Below are positions 24,201 through 34,841 of a stretch of DNA of 64,000 nt, piece by piece. The notes beneath the pieces are model-generated. The model was not told the DNA's origin and did no database searches. It saw nothing but the letters and a program-made list of their open reading frames with translations. The position numbers and the translations under genes were made by a program. Positions within the stretch are counted from its first letter, which is position 1. Each line of letters begins with the position of its first letter. Source of the DNA: Viscum album (Eukaryota; Streptophyta; Magnoliopsida; Santalales; Viscaceae); contig OY728163.1 in NCBI GenBank assembly GCA_963277665.1, forward strand, positions 1,904,956,644 through 1,905,020,643, read 5' to 3'.

Positions 24201-25195
24201 CCATTCTATGTAAGAGTAAACACTTGTGCAGTCTTCGAAATTAGTTTCAACTCAATAAAAGGACTATGACATTTATCATTCCAATAAAACTTCACTCCAT
24301 TCTGAGTTAGAAAAATCATTAGAGAATACATCATTGATAATTCCATGAAGAACCAGTGATAATATCAGCATAAACCTAGGAAGCTCAGAATGTGAAAAAC
24401 ATTTTGTGTTTGATCTAATATCATAATAGATTTTACATTTTTAGAGTCAAATATAATTCATTGTTTTGGCACCACATGCCCCATGAATTTCACTTCTCGA
24501 ATCTAGAAATCAAATTTCAAAATCGTGGCATAAAGTTAGTGATCTTTAAACAATTCCATAATTTTTCATAGATGATTCACATGATCCTCCTTGAATATAG
24601 AATTAATAAGTATTTCATCCCCAAAGAAGGCCATGAAGGTATCGAGATACTCATGTTCTACATTAAATCCATGAACAATGTGGGGTAAATGATTTGTAAA
24701 AAGGTAATAATAAGGTACTCATAATGACTATACCATCCTTAAAAGGTGGTTTTTTAAATTTTAGATTCTTTTATTCTCAGTTAAAGGTAACTAGATCAAA
24801 TGTTGGACTTTGAAAACCACTTTTACCCTTTTAACTACTCAAACATATCATCAATTTTTAGTAACAGATACTCTTTATTTTCCTTAAATCGGTTGATTTT
24901 TATGTAATCCACACATAGGTGAAGTGAACCGTTAGCCTTCTTGAAAAAAAAGAACTAGAGCCTCCCAAGGTGACACACTCAGGCTTATAAAATCTTTCTC
25001 TAAAAGATCATCCAACTGGGACTTCATATTTTTCATTTCATCTAGTATCATGTGATAAGATGGCATTAAAATTGGTTGATCACCATGAATTAAATCTATA
25101 GAAAACTCAACCTCCCTTACTAATGGATAACAGAATAAGTCATAAGGAAATACATCAGGGAACTCAGCCAAAATTGGAGGGAGAACACCACTCAA
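24201..25195 (-). pseudogene. pol: C pol: reverse transcriptase
   Basis: 25195-24932 reads LAEFPDVFPYDLF, then EVEFSIDLIHGDQPI, EKDFISLSVSPWEALVLF: the reverse-transcriptase N-terminus. The catalytic block near 24640-24605 reads YLDTFMAFFGDEILINS, so the F-I-D-D motif has become F-G-D-E: the second catalytic Asp is Glu and the preceding Ile is Gly. Thumb and connection (IREVKFMGHVV, then SFLGLC) follow with several stops. The whole region is essentially one frame. Confidence 0.8.
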
Positions 25196-26652
25196 TGATA
25201 CATGATCTAGATAAAAAAAGAGATCATTTATATTACCTTTTCCAACTCTGGATAAGAAGGTTTCTCCCTGGTCTACCTCGGGTCCCCTTCTTTATGAAAT
25301 ACAACAGACACACCACTGGGTGATGTAATGTAGACTCGTCAAAGAAAAAAATGAATCTAGGATTTATTGGAAATGATCCGATAAATTCCAAAATTGAAAT
25401 CAAGTTATTTCCTATTGAGGACCAGAAAACTCCAACCTAGATCGATATATAATAGACAGAATACACTAGCATGAAAAGGGATATCCTTCTCTCTCTTCAT
25501 ACCTAGGGGTGTTCTAAAATCCATTGAACAATATAAAATCCCCATATAAAAATTTATAAAAATTAAAATACAGGTTGAAATAAACTAATAATTTTCACCA
25601 ATATCTAATAGAGAAGTCACTAATGATAAATATATAGTAATGGTACCTCTCATAGTCATTAGACCTATATCCAATTCCTCTTGAGAGTCTTCCACTACAT
25701 GAAGAATCTTTATTTCAGATGCCTTTGGATCAAACCGTTTTATATGTGAAAATATGATTGGCTAACATTTTTAGGAGGATACGATGATCATGTTTTACTA
25801 TACAAAGTAAAAAAATACATCGAATAATCAATGTAAGTTCTTAGAATGTCTACAAGAGCCACAATTCTGGGGTGACTCGGTGAAAACACTCTTAGAATTT
25901 TCTCACTTGCCACACTGATATAAAATGAAAGGATTTCATCCTATTAATGCAGGAGGTCTAAAATGTCCCGTACATTGAGAAATGTTGTGACAATCATCAT
26001 GCTTCCTATATCCCTTCAAGGAACTCATACTTCCTCTAGGATAAAAATGTACTCATGTCAACCCTAAATTTCCTTCCAGGTTAATCTTAACCATCATTTC
26101 CATATCCAGTACATCAAAATAAGTTGGAATATTTAGCAAGAAAAACTACAAATAGATATTTTATTAAATTCCAAAATTGAATTGTTGAGCTTTCATTGTC
26201 TCATTAGATACAATATAAGGTGTAAACAATATGAGTTTGGAAAAGTGATTTGAATACTCATTCATGGGTTTTTTTATTGCAAAATCTTGTAAAACTCCAT
26301 AGCCTTAATCAATACCACTGACTCTAGATAAAATTGGTCACTGAAAAGAAACATGAAGTATTTTCACTAAAATATCTCATGTTTATTTCTTGTCACCATT
26401 GTGTCCCACCATCTCCTACTCGGTCCCTCCACTATAAAGCTGGAACACTTCACCTTAATCTCATCTGGTATCTTAAAGAACTCAAATAGACATTATATCC
26501 TTCCCAACAATTCCTCAACATATTTGGGACCAGTTGATCCTTTGAAAACTGGTGTCTTTTAGTGAAGAAACACATCATAATGATTTCAAAGAACATATTC
26601 CTAAGGTTCCATAGTCGAAGACTAAATGTGAATTTTAGGTGGTGTATATCAT
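25196..26652 (-). pseudogene. gag: C gag (3' part) and protease region
   Basis: Minus-strand translation from 26652 downward gives EELLGRI, CLFEFFKIPDEIKVKCSSFI and VEGPSRRWWDTMV near 26520-26405, the typical gag capsid block before the retrotransposon gag Trp-Trp motif. The zinc-knuckle and protease stretches (26050-25300) are full of stops. I cannot point to an intact D-T/S-G or CCHC. The gag is cut at 26652 by element B; its 5' end is at 38341-38464. The 136-codon open stretch 26739-27149 belongs to the LTR of B, not to C. Confidence 0.65.
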
Positions 26653-27454
26653 TGTCACGACCCGTCCTCGGGGCCCGTGCCGTGACTACCCCAAACCCGC
26701 CTTCCATATGCCAGGGGATGGAGACTAGCATCAAAGGCCTAAATCCCGAAAAAATGGGAAGGAATTTCCTTTATAATGTAATGAAACACAACAGAGTACG
26801 CAAGTGAAGTAAGAACTAAGTAAGACTGAGTGAAAAAGTAAGTGCTAAAAAGTAAATGGGCCAGTATACAAACCCAACTGAAAGTACAGTACAACTGAAG
26901 AGAAAGTACAACATCATTAAAGTAAAATAACAACATCGAGTCATCCTCCAGAAATCCCACCTGAAGGGTGGGTATAGATAGTCTCCTCAGCTCCTTGGGT
27001 CCGGCCGTCCACTCCATGTACATCCTGCCAAGTGGTCCACCTCTGGGTACTGTCCAGCTCCACAAGCCTCCTCCTTGATCAGTGTTGTCTGTCATCTGCA
27101 TCCAACACAACGTAGTGTGGGCATATCCCATGCAGGGGTGATTATACAATACTCAGTAGGGACCCTGAGACCCCCAAAGGTCTCCCAGAATACACGAAGG
27201 ATAAACCAAAAAAGAAAGATGCAAACACAAAGTATCAAAAAACTCTACTTATATATATGCTGATACATATACCTAAGTTATCAATCTCAGTTTGGCTCCA
27301 ACTTCTGAGCCCAAGCACAATCCAGTTCACATAGGAATGAAGCTAATCATACCAATGATAATGATTGAAAGACAAGACTCAGCTCACACAGGTATACTTC
27401 TCACGAAGATGGGTGGAGATGATTAGATGTCGCCTCTGAATCATCTTCAATGTT

Positions 27455-27844
27455 GATCCCACGTAGGATCCAAGTACAGAAGTCGTCGCTACCGAACCCA
27501 CGTAGTATCCATGTTCAGTAACCATCGCTGCTGAGCCCACGTAGGATCCATATACAGTCTTCATCGCTGTCGAACCCATGGAGGATCCAATTACAGTCGT
27601 CCTCGCTACCGAACCCACGTAGGATCCAAGTACAGTTTTCCTCACTGCCTAACCCACGTAGGATCCTTGTACAGTCCTCCTCGCTACCGAACCCACGTAG
27701 TAACCAACTACAGTCATCCTCACTTCTGAACCCACATAGGATCCAAATATAGTCATCCTCGCTGCCGAACCCACGTAGGATCCAAGTACAATCGTCTTCG
27801 TTGTTGAACCCACAGAGGATCCCAGCACGACAGTCGTCACAGTC
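27455..27844 (-). repeat. Ten-unit 39-bp minisatellite in B 3' LTR
   Basis: Ten direct units of exactly 39 bp; the plus-strand unit is of the form gaacccacgtaggatccaag plus tacagtcgtcctcgctgcc. Most units hold a GGATCC. Since 39 is 13 codons, every frame repeats a 13-residue peptide, which is why overlapping open stretches (27379-27645, 27515-27871, 27649-27840) appear on the minus strand; for example W-I-L-R-G-F-G-S-E-D-D-C-T. The 5' LTR has the same number of units in the same order (35646-36035), so the array predates the insertion. Confidence 0.95.
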
Positions 27845-28199
27845 GGAGTCAGCTATAGGGTTCTCGCACATAGCATACTCGATTTCGGGAGGGTCTGCTC
27901 CTCGAGTAAAGGGGTCAATACATCAAGTGTCACGAAGTCCAGAGTTGATGTATCCTGAATTTCCATCTCGTCAAAAGGATTTCAATGTGGCAGACGACGC
28001 GTCAATCAGACGCCCGGTCTAAGAGATATTGGCTTTTTCGTTCCAGGTGCCCAGTTAGAAATATGCTCGTTCCAAACCCGTCCATTTACCAAAGCTGTCC
28101 AAAACTCACTTAAAGTATAGAAAAAGTATCGTCTCGTCAAAAGAGTCCCAGTTCCGCAGACTTCGCATTGATCAGACGTGCGGTCTTTAAGTTATTCAT

Positions 28200-28900
28200 G
28201 TTTAAGTGAATAATGGGTCCGGCCCGTTTAGCCCAGTGGGCCGACGGGTCGGGTTAACCCAGTTTGACTGGTTTGAACCGGCATGGGTGTCAGACCGGTC
28301 CGAAGGAAAATATAGCTCGCCCCGAAGGGGCGCGACCCTGTTCAAAGTGGCGTGGCCCGGCACAAAGTGGCGCGGCCCGGCGGGCCGGGCGCGGCCCGGC
28401 TGGGCATGTATCCCAGCTGGCTCGGCCCGTAGGAAGAGCAGTATGAGGGTCCCACCTTGGCTGTCCAAACCACTGGTGCCGCCCTTCCCAAAGCGTCTGG
28501 CTAGGCCGGCCGGCCTTCTGGCGCAATCGGGCCACGACTCTTCCAGCACGGCGCCCTCTTGGTGACGCGGGTCTACTCCGGCCGGCTGGCCGATGGGCCG
28601 GCCGGTTCTCCGACGTGGCGCCCTCCTGGCGCCACGACTCCCCTTCACCAGGTCGGCCGACAGACCGACCAGTTCTTCTACCAAAGCGGCCCGCCCTATG
28701 CGGGCTGCGGTTTCAACAGTGCGGTGTTGTGGGGCACCGCGGTTCCTTCCTTCGTCGGTCGAGCGGTCCATGGTTGTGGGACACAGTTCCTCCATGTGCG
28801 TCTGGCGCTCGGTTGCCGCCATTGTTCGTCACCTCTTCCTGATTCCAAACAAGACAAGAAACGACGGCGGGTCTTTGGGCCATGTTTGTTCGGCCCACAC
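28200..28900. repeat. GC-rich block in B 3' LTR
   Basis: Dense CG- and GGCC-rich sequence with runs such as cggcccggcgggccgggcg (28372), in sharp contrast to the AT-rich window. Several long open stretches on both strands (for example 206 codons, 28822-28202 minus) result from the low density of stop codons and are not real genes. The matching block in the 5' LTR is 36400-37160. Short GGCC-type repeats make internal misalignment and length change likely, and the two copies differ in length. Confidence 0.8.
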
Positions 28901-28981
28901 CCTCCGCGTAAGATAGTAATAATCAACCAAGATGTTCACTCGAATACAACAAGATCGAAGGAGTAATTTATTTTAAATAAA

Positions 28982-29182
28982 TTAAGCAAACCCCCTACCT
29001 CGAATAATTGATGTCGCATGTCGGGCGTCGTGGAGGACAACATCATGGGGTCTGGTTTCATAGACGTCGTCGGTCTGTGCCTGAGGAGGAAGCGATGTCT
29101 CCTCTCTTGTCACGGAAAATAGAATGGGTGGCGCATAGTTGTTCTTTGTGGAACCAGAATTCTTCATCAAAGAAATCGTCAT
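28982..29182 (-). CDS. Small ORF in B 3' LTR, function unknown
   Basis: 66 codons, Met to stop, about 0.8 kb into the LTR. The matching place in the 5' LTR (37325-37522) has a 65-codon ORF with the same ends. Shared segments are TREET, TDDVYET and the C-terminal TSIIRGRGFA; differences are spread along the rest, including one codon indel near the N-terminus. No domain, signal peptide or membrane segment is evident; it is rich in T, R and S. Sequence gaggtaggggg overlaps the last codons and looks like a splice donor, so the frame might instead be part of a leader exon. Could be a chance ORF inherited by both LTRs. Confidence 0.35.
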   Translation of the reverse strand: MTISLMKNSGSTKNNYAPPILFSVTREETSLPPQAQTDDVYETRPHDVVLHDARHATSIIRGRGFA

Positions 29183-29995
29183 TTTTCATCGGAGGGCGGT
29201 GTTCTAAAAAATATCAAGAGCTCTCCCAATCCTCCTTAGCACAACGAAAACCCTCCTTCCATAAAATAATAGGCTCCTCCTATTATTTTATTACACATGC
29301 AATTTAACTTTCAAAATACAAATCACCTCATTAATTAAATGTATAGGAAATTAATTAAAGGGAGGGAGAGGAAAGATCCTCATTAATTAAATGTGTTGGA
29401 ATTTAATTAAAGAGAGGGAGAGGAGAGGGAGAGGAAAGATCCTCATTAATTTTGAGGGGATTTCAGGGATTAATGGAGTGAGGGAGGTGGAGAAATTGGT
29501 AATTAAAGGGGGGCTACCAAATTAAAGAGGGGGTTTAAGGAGTTTAGAGGAAAAATAAATGGTTGGGGCTCGTGTGGGCCCCAAATATCTAACATCCACA
29601 CTTTGGTAGATAGGTGGTTGTGTGTCCTACTCTTAACTACCCATGGGAGGAATTAACCTCCTTAGAAACAAAATAAAATTGACCAACAATTTTATTTAAT
29701 TCTTTAATTAAACCCCAAATAAATAATTCTCAACCCGCTTAAAACGCAACTGCGGTAAAGGTCCACTTAAGCAAATATCGGCGCTGTGAGTTCATCGGTG
29801 CCCTCGGATTTCAATTCCGAGCACTGGTTCAAAAGATAGAAAAACCCGCTTGTTCTTTTACTGAACGTACCTGAGGTAAACATCAGAAATTGATTCTGGG
29901 CACACCGAACCTCGGAATCAAGTGTCTTCAGAAGTCATAGACTCGTAAAATTACAAAGTATTTAAAAACATCTTTGAAATTTCCGGGTATTTACA

Positions 29996-30008
29996 TTACT
30001 CCCACATC
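29996..30008 (-). other. B polypurine tract
   Basis: The minus strand reads gatgtgggagtaa immediately before the LTR start TGTAAATA. Position and composition fit the plus-strand primer of a Ty3/gypsy element. Confidence 0.75.
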
Positions 30009-30563
30009 AGGGATTTACGTCCCCGTAAAGCTACGTCATAACTAGGGAAACAAATGAGGGTATTGTGCATGCATCTGAGCCTCCCACTCCCATGTTCTCT
30101 CCTGGAGGTTCTCGTGCTGCCAACAAAAGCGCACCAGAGGAATTGACCGTCCACATAAGACGTGCTCCTGTCCATCATCGATCTCTATCGGGACCTCTGC
30201 AAATGTCACCCAATCATTGATGTCAAGCTCCCCGTGATCAATGATGTGGGTCAGGTCGTACACGTATCTCTTCAGCTGAGATACGTGGAAGACGTTGTGC
30301 AGCTAGTGCAACTGAGGTGGAAGGGCCAGGTGGTAATCCACCTCGCCTACCATTTTGAGGTCCTAGAATGGTCCTATGAAGCGCGGAGATAACCTGCCTC
30401 CCCAGACGAATCTCTGTAATCCATGTCGAGGTGAGACCCATAAGAAAACGTGGTCACCATCCTCAAACTCCAGTGGTCTCTGCCTCCTATCAGCATAGGA
30501 CTTCTGTCTGCCCTGTGTAGTCCTCATCCTCTCCTGGATGATCTGCACCTTCTTCGTCATAGC
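30009..30563 (-). pseudogene. pol: B pol: integrase C-terminus and chromodomain
   Basis: 30560-30363 gives MTKKVQIIQERMRTTQGRQK, then KSYADRRQRPLEF, GDHVFLWVSP and LSPRFIGPF. After a stop or two, in the same frame, LHNVFHVSQLKRYVYD and the 30263-30042 stretch, with EVPIEIDDGQEHVL, then PLVRFCWQH and ERTWEWEAQMHAQYPHLFP. This last part is a chromodomain with its aromatic residues (F, W, W) present. In this family the chromodomain targets new copies to heterochromatin. The frame ends close to the polypurine tract. Confidence 0.85.
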
Positions 30564-31300
30564 CTAAACCATCTCTGGTTCTATGTGTGCTGACTCCCCA
30601 GGGTCAGTCCAACACAGAGGTGATCTGCAAGGTCGGCTGTACAGTTCCTCATATGGTTCAATCCCGATGGTGGAGTGATATCTATTATTGTACACAAACT
30701 TCACCAAGGGTCGGTGATCCTCCCAACTGCGACCAAAGTCAAGGACACATGCACAGATCTTGTCCTCGAGTGTCTGAATAGTCCTCTCCATCTGGACATT
30801 TGTCTGAGGATGAAAGGCGGTGCTCAGGCGTAGCTGCATCCCAAAAGCATCCTGCAACCCCTTCCAAAGTTGGGAAGTAAAGATAGTGTCTCAATCGGAG
30901 ACGATAGATGATGGAACACCAATAATTCGTGCAATCTCTTGAACATAGAGGCGTACCAAGCTTTCTACAGAGCCCTTCTCTCTGATCGGTAGGAAGTGGG
31001 CTGACTTGGTGAGTCGGTCTACGATCACCCAGATATTGTCGTGTCCTCTAGAAGTGCATGGAAGCCACATCACGAAATCCATGGATATCACGTCCCACTT
31101 CCACTCTGGAACCTCTAAGGGATGTACCAAGCCTACGGGTACCTAGTGTTCCGCCTTCACTTGCTGTCAAGTAAGGCATCGTGAAACGAACTTTGCTACA
31201 TCCATCATCATACCCGGTCACCAGTGCTATTGTCTCAGGTCCCGGTACATCTTCGCCACTCCTAGATGTACCGCTAGAGGGGAAGTGTGAAACTCCCTCA
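30564..31300 (-). pseudogene. pol: B pol: integrase core
   Basis: 31130-30891 contains VPEWKWDVISMDFVMWLP, IWVIVDRLTKSAHFLPI and IGVPSSIVSD; 30857-30564 contains LSTAFHPQTNVQMERTIQTL and FVYNNRYHSTIGIEPYEELY. All three catalytic acids are visible: Asp in SMDF, Asp in IVSD, Glu in QMER. The two open stretches share a frame and are separated by a TGA directly after IVSD, where an arginine codon would be expected. The HHCC zinc region upstream (31140-31300) is degraded. Diagnostic of the Tekay/Del type of chromovirus. Confidence 0.9.
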
Positions 31301-31304
31301 TCAC

Positions 31305-32150
31305 TTACTCATGCAGTTCAACTGGTAGCATGGTACGTCCCCTGAAGAGTATGACGTTCTCTCCTCCTTCAGAAAATAAATCAGGCGCCTGCCCTGTTGA
31401 AATATGAGCACGCCGTGTCTCATAGTCAACGTCCCCACATTGTGCCTCTCTGACCCGCTGAAGTAGTGGAGGAGTGACTATGAGAGACTGTAGAAAGGCT
31501 TCCTTATTTCTATCCACGAATAATATCTGCAACGCGGCTAGGTGCTCTGTCGCCTCTCTAAGTAGCTGAATTCTCGATCTCCTACTAAGAGTATCAGCCA
31601 CAAAGTTCCCCCTTCCCAGGAGTATAGACTATCTCAAAGTAATTGTCCTGGAGGAACTTGATCCATCACCGCTATCTTAGGTTCAGGTCCTTCTATGAGA
31701 AGATATACCTGAGACTCTGGTGGTCAGAGTAGACTGTAAAGCGCTCGCCCATCAGATAGTTCCACCACATCTTCAGGGCGAAGACCACTGCTGATAACTC
31801 TAGGGAATAGGTAGAATAGTTCTACTTGTGCTGCCTCAACTGTTGTGAACCATAGGCGATCACTGCCCACCCCTGCATCAGGACACACCCGAGTTCAGTC
31901 CCTAATGCATCGCAGTATACCATGTACCTAACACCCTCCTCTGATAGCCTCAAGATGGGACCACTGGTCAATCATTGTCTCAGCTCCTGGAAGCTCTGCT
32001 GGCATCTATCTAACCACACAAAGGGCTTCCCCTTCTTCTTCAAAGCTGAGAGTGGTGAAGAAACTATGGAGAAGTCTGGCACAAATCTCTGATAGTATCA
32101 AACCAGACCTAGGAAACTCTGCACCTTTTTCACGCTCCTCTGTCGCTCCC
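31305..32150 (-). pseudogene. pol: B pol: RNase H and tether
   Basis: The tether reads MADTLSRRSR at 31601 and continues open to 31305. Upstream the RNase H frame shows VYCDALGTELGCVLMQ (first active-site Asp), SLELSAVVFALKMW (Glu helix) and FTVYSDHQSLRYIFS (third Asp), with three stops after it. A one-base frameshift near 31610 separates RNase H from the tether. Residues needed for catalysis are still legible, so decay is recent relative to A1 and C. Confidence 0.85.
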
Positions 32151-32905
32151 AAGCAAGTACTTCCTCGATCTTCGCAGGTTCCACAGCAACTTCCGCCTCT
32201 GAGATGACGTGCCCCAAGAATTTAACCTCTTGAATCTAGAACAGGCACTTTTAGAGCTTACCATAAAACGGGTGCTCTCGGAGTGTGTCCAGTACAACCC
32301 GCAAGTGGTAGGTGTTCTCGTCCTCAGTAGTCGAGTAAATCAGTATGTCATCGATGAAGACTATGACAAAACGATCGAGGTAAGGCTGAAAGATCTTATT
32401 AATGAGACTCATGAACACTTCTGGTGAATTGGTTATACCGAAGGGCATAACAAAGAACTCCTAGTGGTCATACCGACACCTGAAGGTCGTCATCTGCCCA
32501 TCCTTGTCTCGAACTCTGAGCCGATGATAGCCTGACCTGAGGTCTATCTTCGAGAACCATCATGCTCCCTTGAGCTGATCAAAGAGGTCATAAATCCTCG
32601 GAAGTGGATACTTTTTCCTCACGGTCACCTTATTCAGGAAACGGTAGTCGACACATATTTGTAAGCTCCCATATTCCTTCATAGCGAATAAAATTGGAGA
32701 ATCCCAGGGTGAAACACTGGGTCGGATGAATCCCTTTCCCTGTAAATTCTCCAGCTGTACCCACAACTCACGAACCTCGATGGAAGCCATCCGATATGCT
32801 GGAGAAGATATCGGTGTTGTTCCGGGGTATAGGTCAATGTATAAGTCTACCTCTCTGTGAGGAGATAGTAATGGAATTTTGTCAGGAAAAACATTTGTAT
32901 ATTGA
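32151..32905 (-). pseudogene. pol: B pol: reverse transcriptase
   Basis: The N-terminal part ([48 protein letters not shown]) is inside the 259-codon open stretch ending at 32560. A TGA follows KGA, then [12 protein letters not shown]. The catalytic block in the 32448-32251 stretch reads [12 protein letters not shown], then [13 protein letters not shown], with both Asp residues intact at about 32340-32371. Thumb and connection follow (IQEVKFLGHVI, SFLGLV) with a few stops. Same frame as gag and protease. Confidence 0.92.
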
Positions 32906-33360
32906 TCCACCACTACCGGAAAACTCGGACTCCGCACATCAACCTCTCCTAGGATGAGACTAGCCAACTGAGGGGTGATCGGCTTCCCTCTCCTATGCTT
33001 AAGTCCATCTTGCGCTACAAAGGCTCCCTTCTCGCCATTAAATGTGATCCTGATCCCATCTGTATGGACACACCGCACATTGCGCCTAATACATTTGATC
33101 TGAGCATGGACTGTAGATAACCAATCCATGCCCAAGATGACGTCGTAGGGCCTCGACATCGCTACAAGAAGATCCCATCCGAATATCTCACCTCCTAGAG
33201 TAAGCTCACACTGTTGGCACCAGTCCGTAATGGTTGAGTCTGCTCCCGTAGGATTCTCTAGCTGTAAGGATCGAGCCAACGGCTCCGTCGGAATCTCCGA
33301 GCTCCGAACAAGGGAAGTGGAAATAAAAGAATGACTCACTCCTGTATCTATAAGAACTGT
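32906..33360 (-). pseudogene. pol: B pol: aspartic protease
   Basis: [15 protein letters not shown] spans about 33365-33320, with the D-T-G active site at 33340-33348 intact. The second hallmark, VILGMDWL, lies near 33130. The open stretch 33339-32560 starts at a Met four residues after the D-T-G, so the apparent start is not the true one; the frame is open upstream into the gag linker. The protease would cut the gag-pol polyprotein. Confidence 0.85.
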
Positions 33361-34560
33361 AGCAAGGGTGGAGTATACACATATAGTACCTCAAGTAATC
33401 TTAGGTGCGCTGTGGTTGTAGGCCTCAACTGCCTGGAGCTGAGACTGTCCCTGTCTGCCAGCTCCCTGTGGTCGGGGTGGTCCCCCTGGTGGTGGTGGTG
33501 GTGGTGGTAGAGCCTCAAATCGTCTTCCACCACATGTTGCTCGGCCAAATCCTCTGCCTCGTCTGCCTGCTCCTTGCGAACCACCACGGTCAAACCTCTA
33601 CCTCTGCTTGGGTGGTCCCTCAACTGCCTTCTGCTCCTCTACATGGTGGGTCTGGCAGTCACGAGCCATGTGGCCCTGTCTGTCGCAAGTATAGCACTGC
33701 CTGCCTCCCGTATGGCTAGCTCTAATGCATGTACCCTGCACATTCGAACCAAAATCCTGGGGTCGCCCACCAGATGGCCTTGTCCTCTTGGACCTCTGCG
33801 ACATCTGTCTACTTCTGGTTGTTGAAGACTCCGCTACGTGTCGCCCAGTGGTGGGTCTCGCTACTCGCGTCGGCGCAGCAAGAAATCTCTCCACAAGAAG
33901 GGATCGCTCCAGTACTATTTCCTGCATCGGAATGTTGAGGGAGATCATCAAAGCCCTGATCTCATGCCTCAGTCCCTGCTCAAAGGTCTGGGCCTGAAAG
34001 AATGGGTCTCGTACCATGTCCTTGGAGTAGCGCGAGAGGTTGGTAAACCTCACCAATTACGGGACCACTGTCATGTTGCCCTGTCACAGCTGTAGTAACT
34101 CTTGGATGCACACTGCACGAAGGGTGGCTGGAACAAACTCCGAGTGAAAGAGCCTCTCAAAGTCCATCCAAAGTAGTGATGCATCGCCGTGCAACTAGAG
34201 CATCAGGCTCCACCATCTACCTACTGGTTAATGCAAGAGACTCGCGGAAAGGATCAACATAAGGTCTGCTGGTGTCCCTACCAATATGAAGACTCTGATG
34301 ATAGCCTCCAGTCAATCCTCAGCTGCCTGGGGGTCAGTCTCTCTGTGGAGCTTGGGCGGCCTCTATCGGTCAAACTCGTGCAATGCACTCAGGCAGCATG
34401 CACTCTCTACTGCTGGGGCTGGTGATATCGCTGGACCAGCGGGTAGTTGTACCGCTGGTGCCTCCTCTTTAATGGGGCCCTACACCGAGGCCTCGTTGCT
34501 CGGTGGGCTGCCATCCTGCACGTAACTAGGAACCCTAGCTGGTTGCCTTCGTGGGGCCAT
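33361..34560 (-). pseudogene. gag: B gag with zinc knuckle and poly-proline linker
   Basis: The start is taken as the Met at 34560 (MAPRRQPARVPSYVQDG), about 285 bases inside the primer site; a TAG follows at codon 27. The 152-codon open stretch 34056-33598 carries the capsid end (FEQGLRHEIRALMISL) and one CCHC zinc knuckle, CYTCDRQGHMARDC (about 33690-33650), used for RNA binding. The linker to protease includes seven prolines from a (GGT)n run on the plus strand at 33490-33512. gag and protease are in one frame, fitting the single polyprotein of this clade. Confidence 0.85.
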
Positions 34561-34830
34561 CCTTAAAAGAAACAGGTGTGACACAGTCAAACAGTATACC
34601 TGGTGAGATGACACAAATTAATCATAAAGAAAACTTTTGAAACAGACATGCAATCAATGTTTTCAAGCACTGAGTCAGAAATCAGAGGTCAAGGTCCTGG
34701 TGTATGGATACTTTAGCCACCGCACCAACACTGGACTCCCTGGACTGATAACCACACTCAATACTCTAAACATTGTTGCTTCATAAAGAATAAATTATCA
34801 GATTCTTGAGTTCTACTGTAGAACCAACTC
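34561..34830. other. B untranslated leader
   Basis: About 270 bases between the primer site and the gag start. No ORF or repeat seen. Confidence 0.6.
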
Positions 34831-34841
34831 CTCTGATACCA
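34831..34841 (-). other. B primer-binding site (tRNA-iMet)
   Basis: The minus strand reads TGGTATCAGAG, a perfect match to the usual plant initiator tRNA-Met complement. The three-base spacer att separates it from the LTR edge at 34845. Confidence 0.92.

Larger units (their letters stand above)
26653..29995 (-). repeat. 3' LTR of B
   Basis: Plus-strand edges are tgtcacgaccc and tatttaca, so the minus strand runs TGTAAATA to GGGTCGTGACA. It contains, in transcription order: AT-rich unit with repeated ttaattaaatg (29330-29450), a leader ORF (28982-29182), a GC-rich block (28200-28900), a ten-unit 39-bp minisatellite (27455-27844), and the conserved outer 600 bases. At 3.3 kb it is long even for the Tekay/Del clade, whose LTRs are usually large. 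Confidence 0.93.

Noticed and set aside
26739..27149. 136-codon minus-strand open stretch, with a homologous 110-codon one at 34969-35301
   Set aside because: Lies in the outer part of the B LTRs. The sequences correspond because the LTRs do; there is no domain, frames and ends differ between copies, and the position is past the likely transcript start.
27440..27850. CRISPR-like regular repeats
   Set aside because: Units are head to tail with no spacers and the genome is clearly plant nuclear.
27379..27871. Overlapping open stretches of 63-118 codons with 13-residue repeats (also 35627-36062)
   Set aside because: They are frame artefacts of the 39-bp minisatellite; all frames stay open because 39 is a multiple of three. 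There is no conserved start between the LTR copies in a single frame.
28202..28966. Long open stretches on both strands of the GC-rich LTR block (206, 135, 119, 107 codons; also 36393-37211)
   Set aside because: Few stop codons are expected in GC-rich DNA. Frames overlap on both strands and the proteins are not conserved between the two LTRs except where the DNA itself is.
33348..33623. Histidine run (HHHHHH) in a minus-strand frame
   Set aside because: A GGT microsatellite read in a frame other than gag-pol. In the element frame it encodes proline.
33405..34525. Plus-strand open stretches of 69-104 codons over gag of B
   Set aside because: Antisense shadows of the gag reading frame; the minus strand carries the zinc knuckle and matches known domains.
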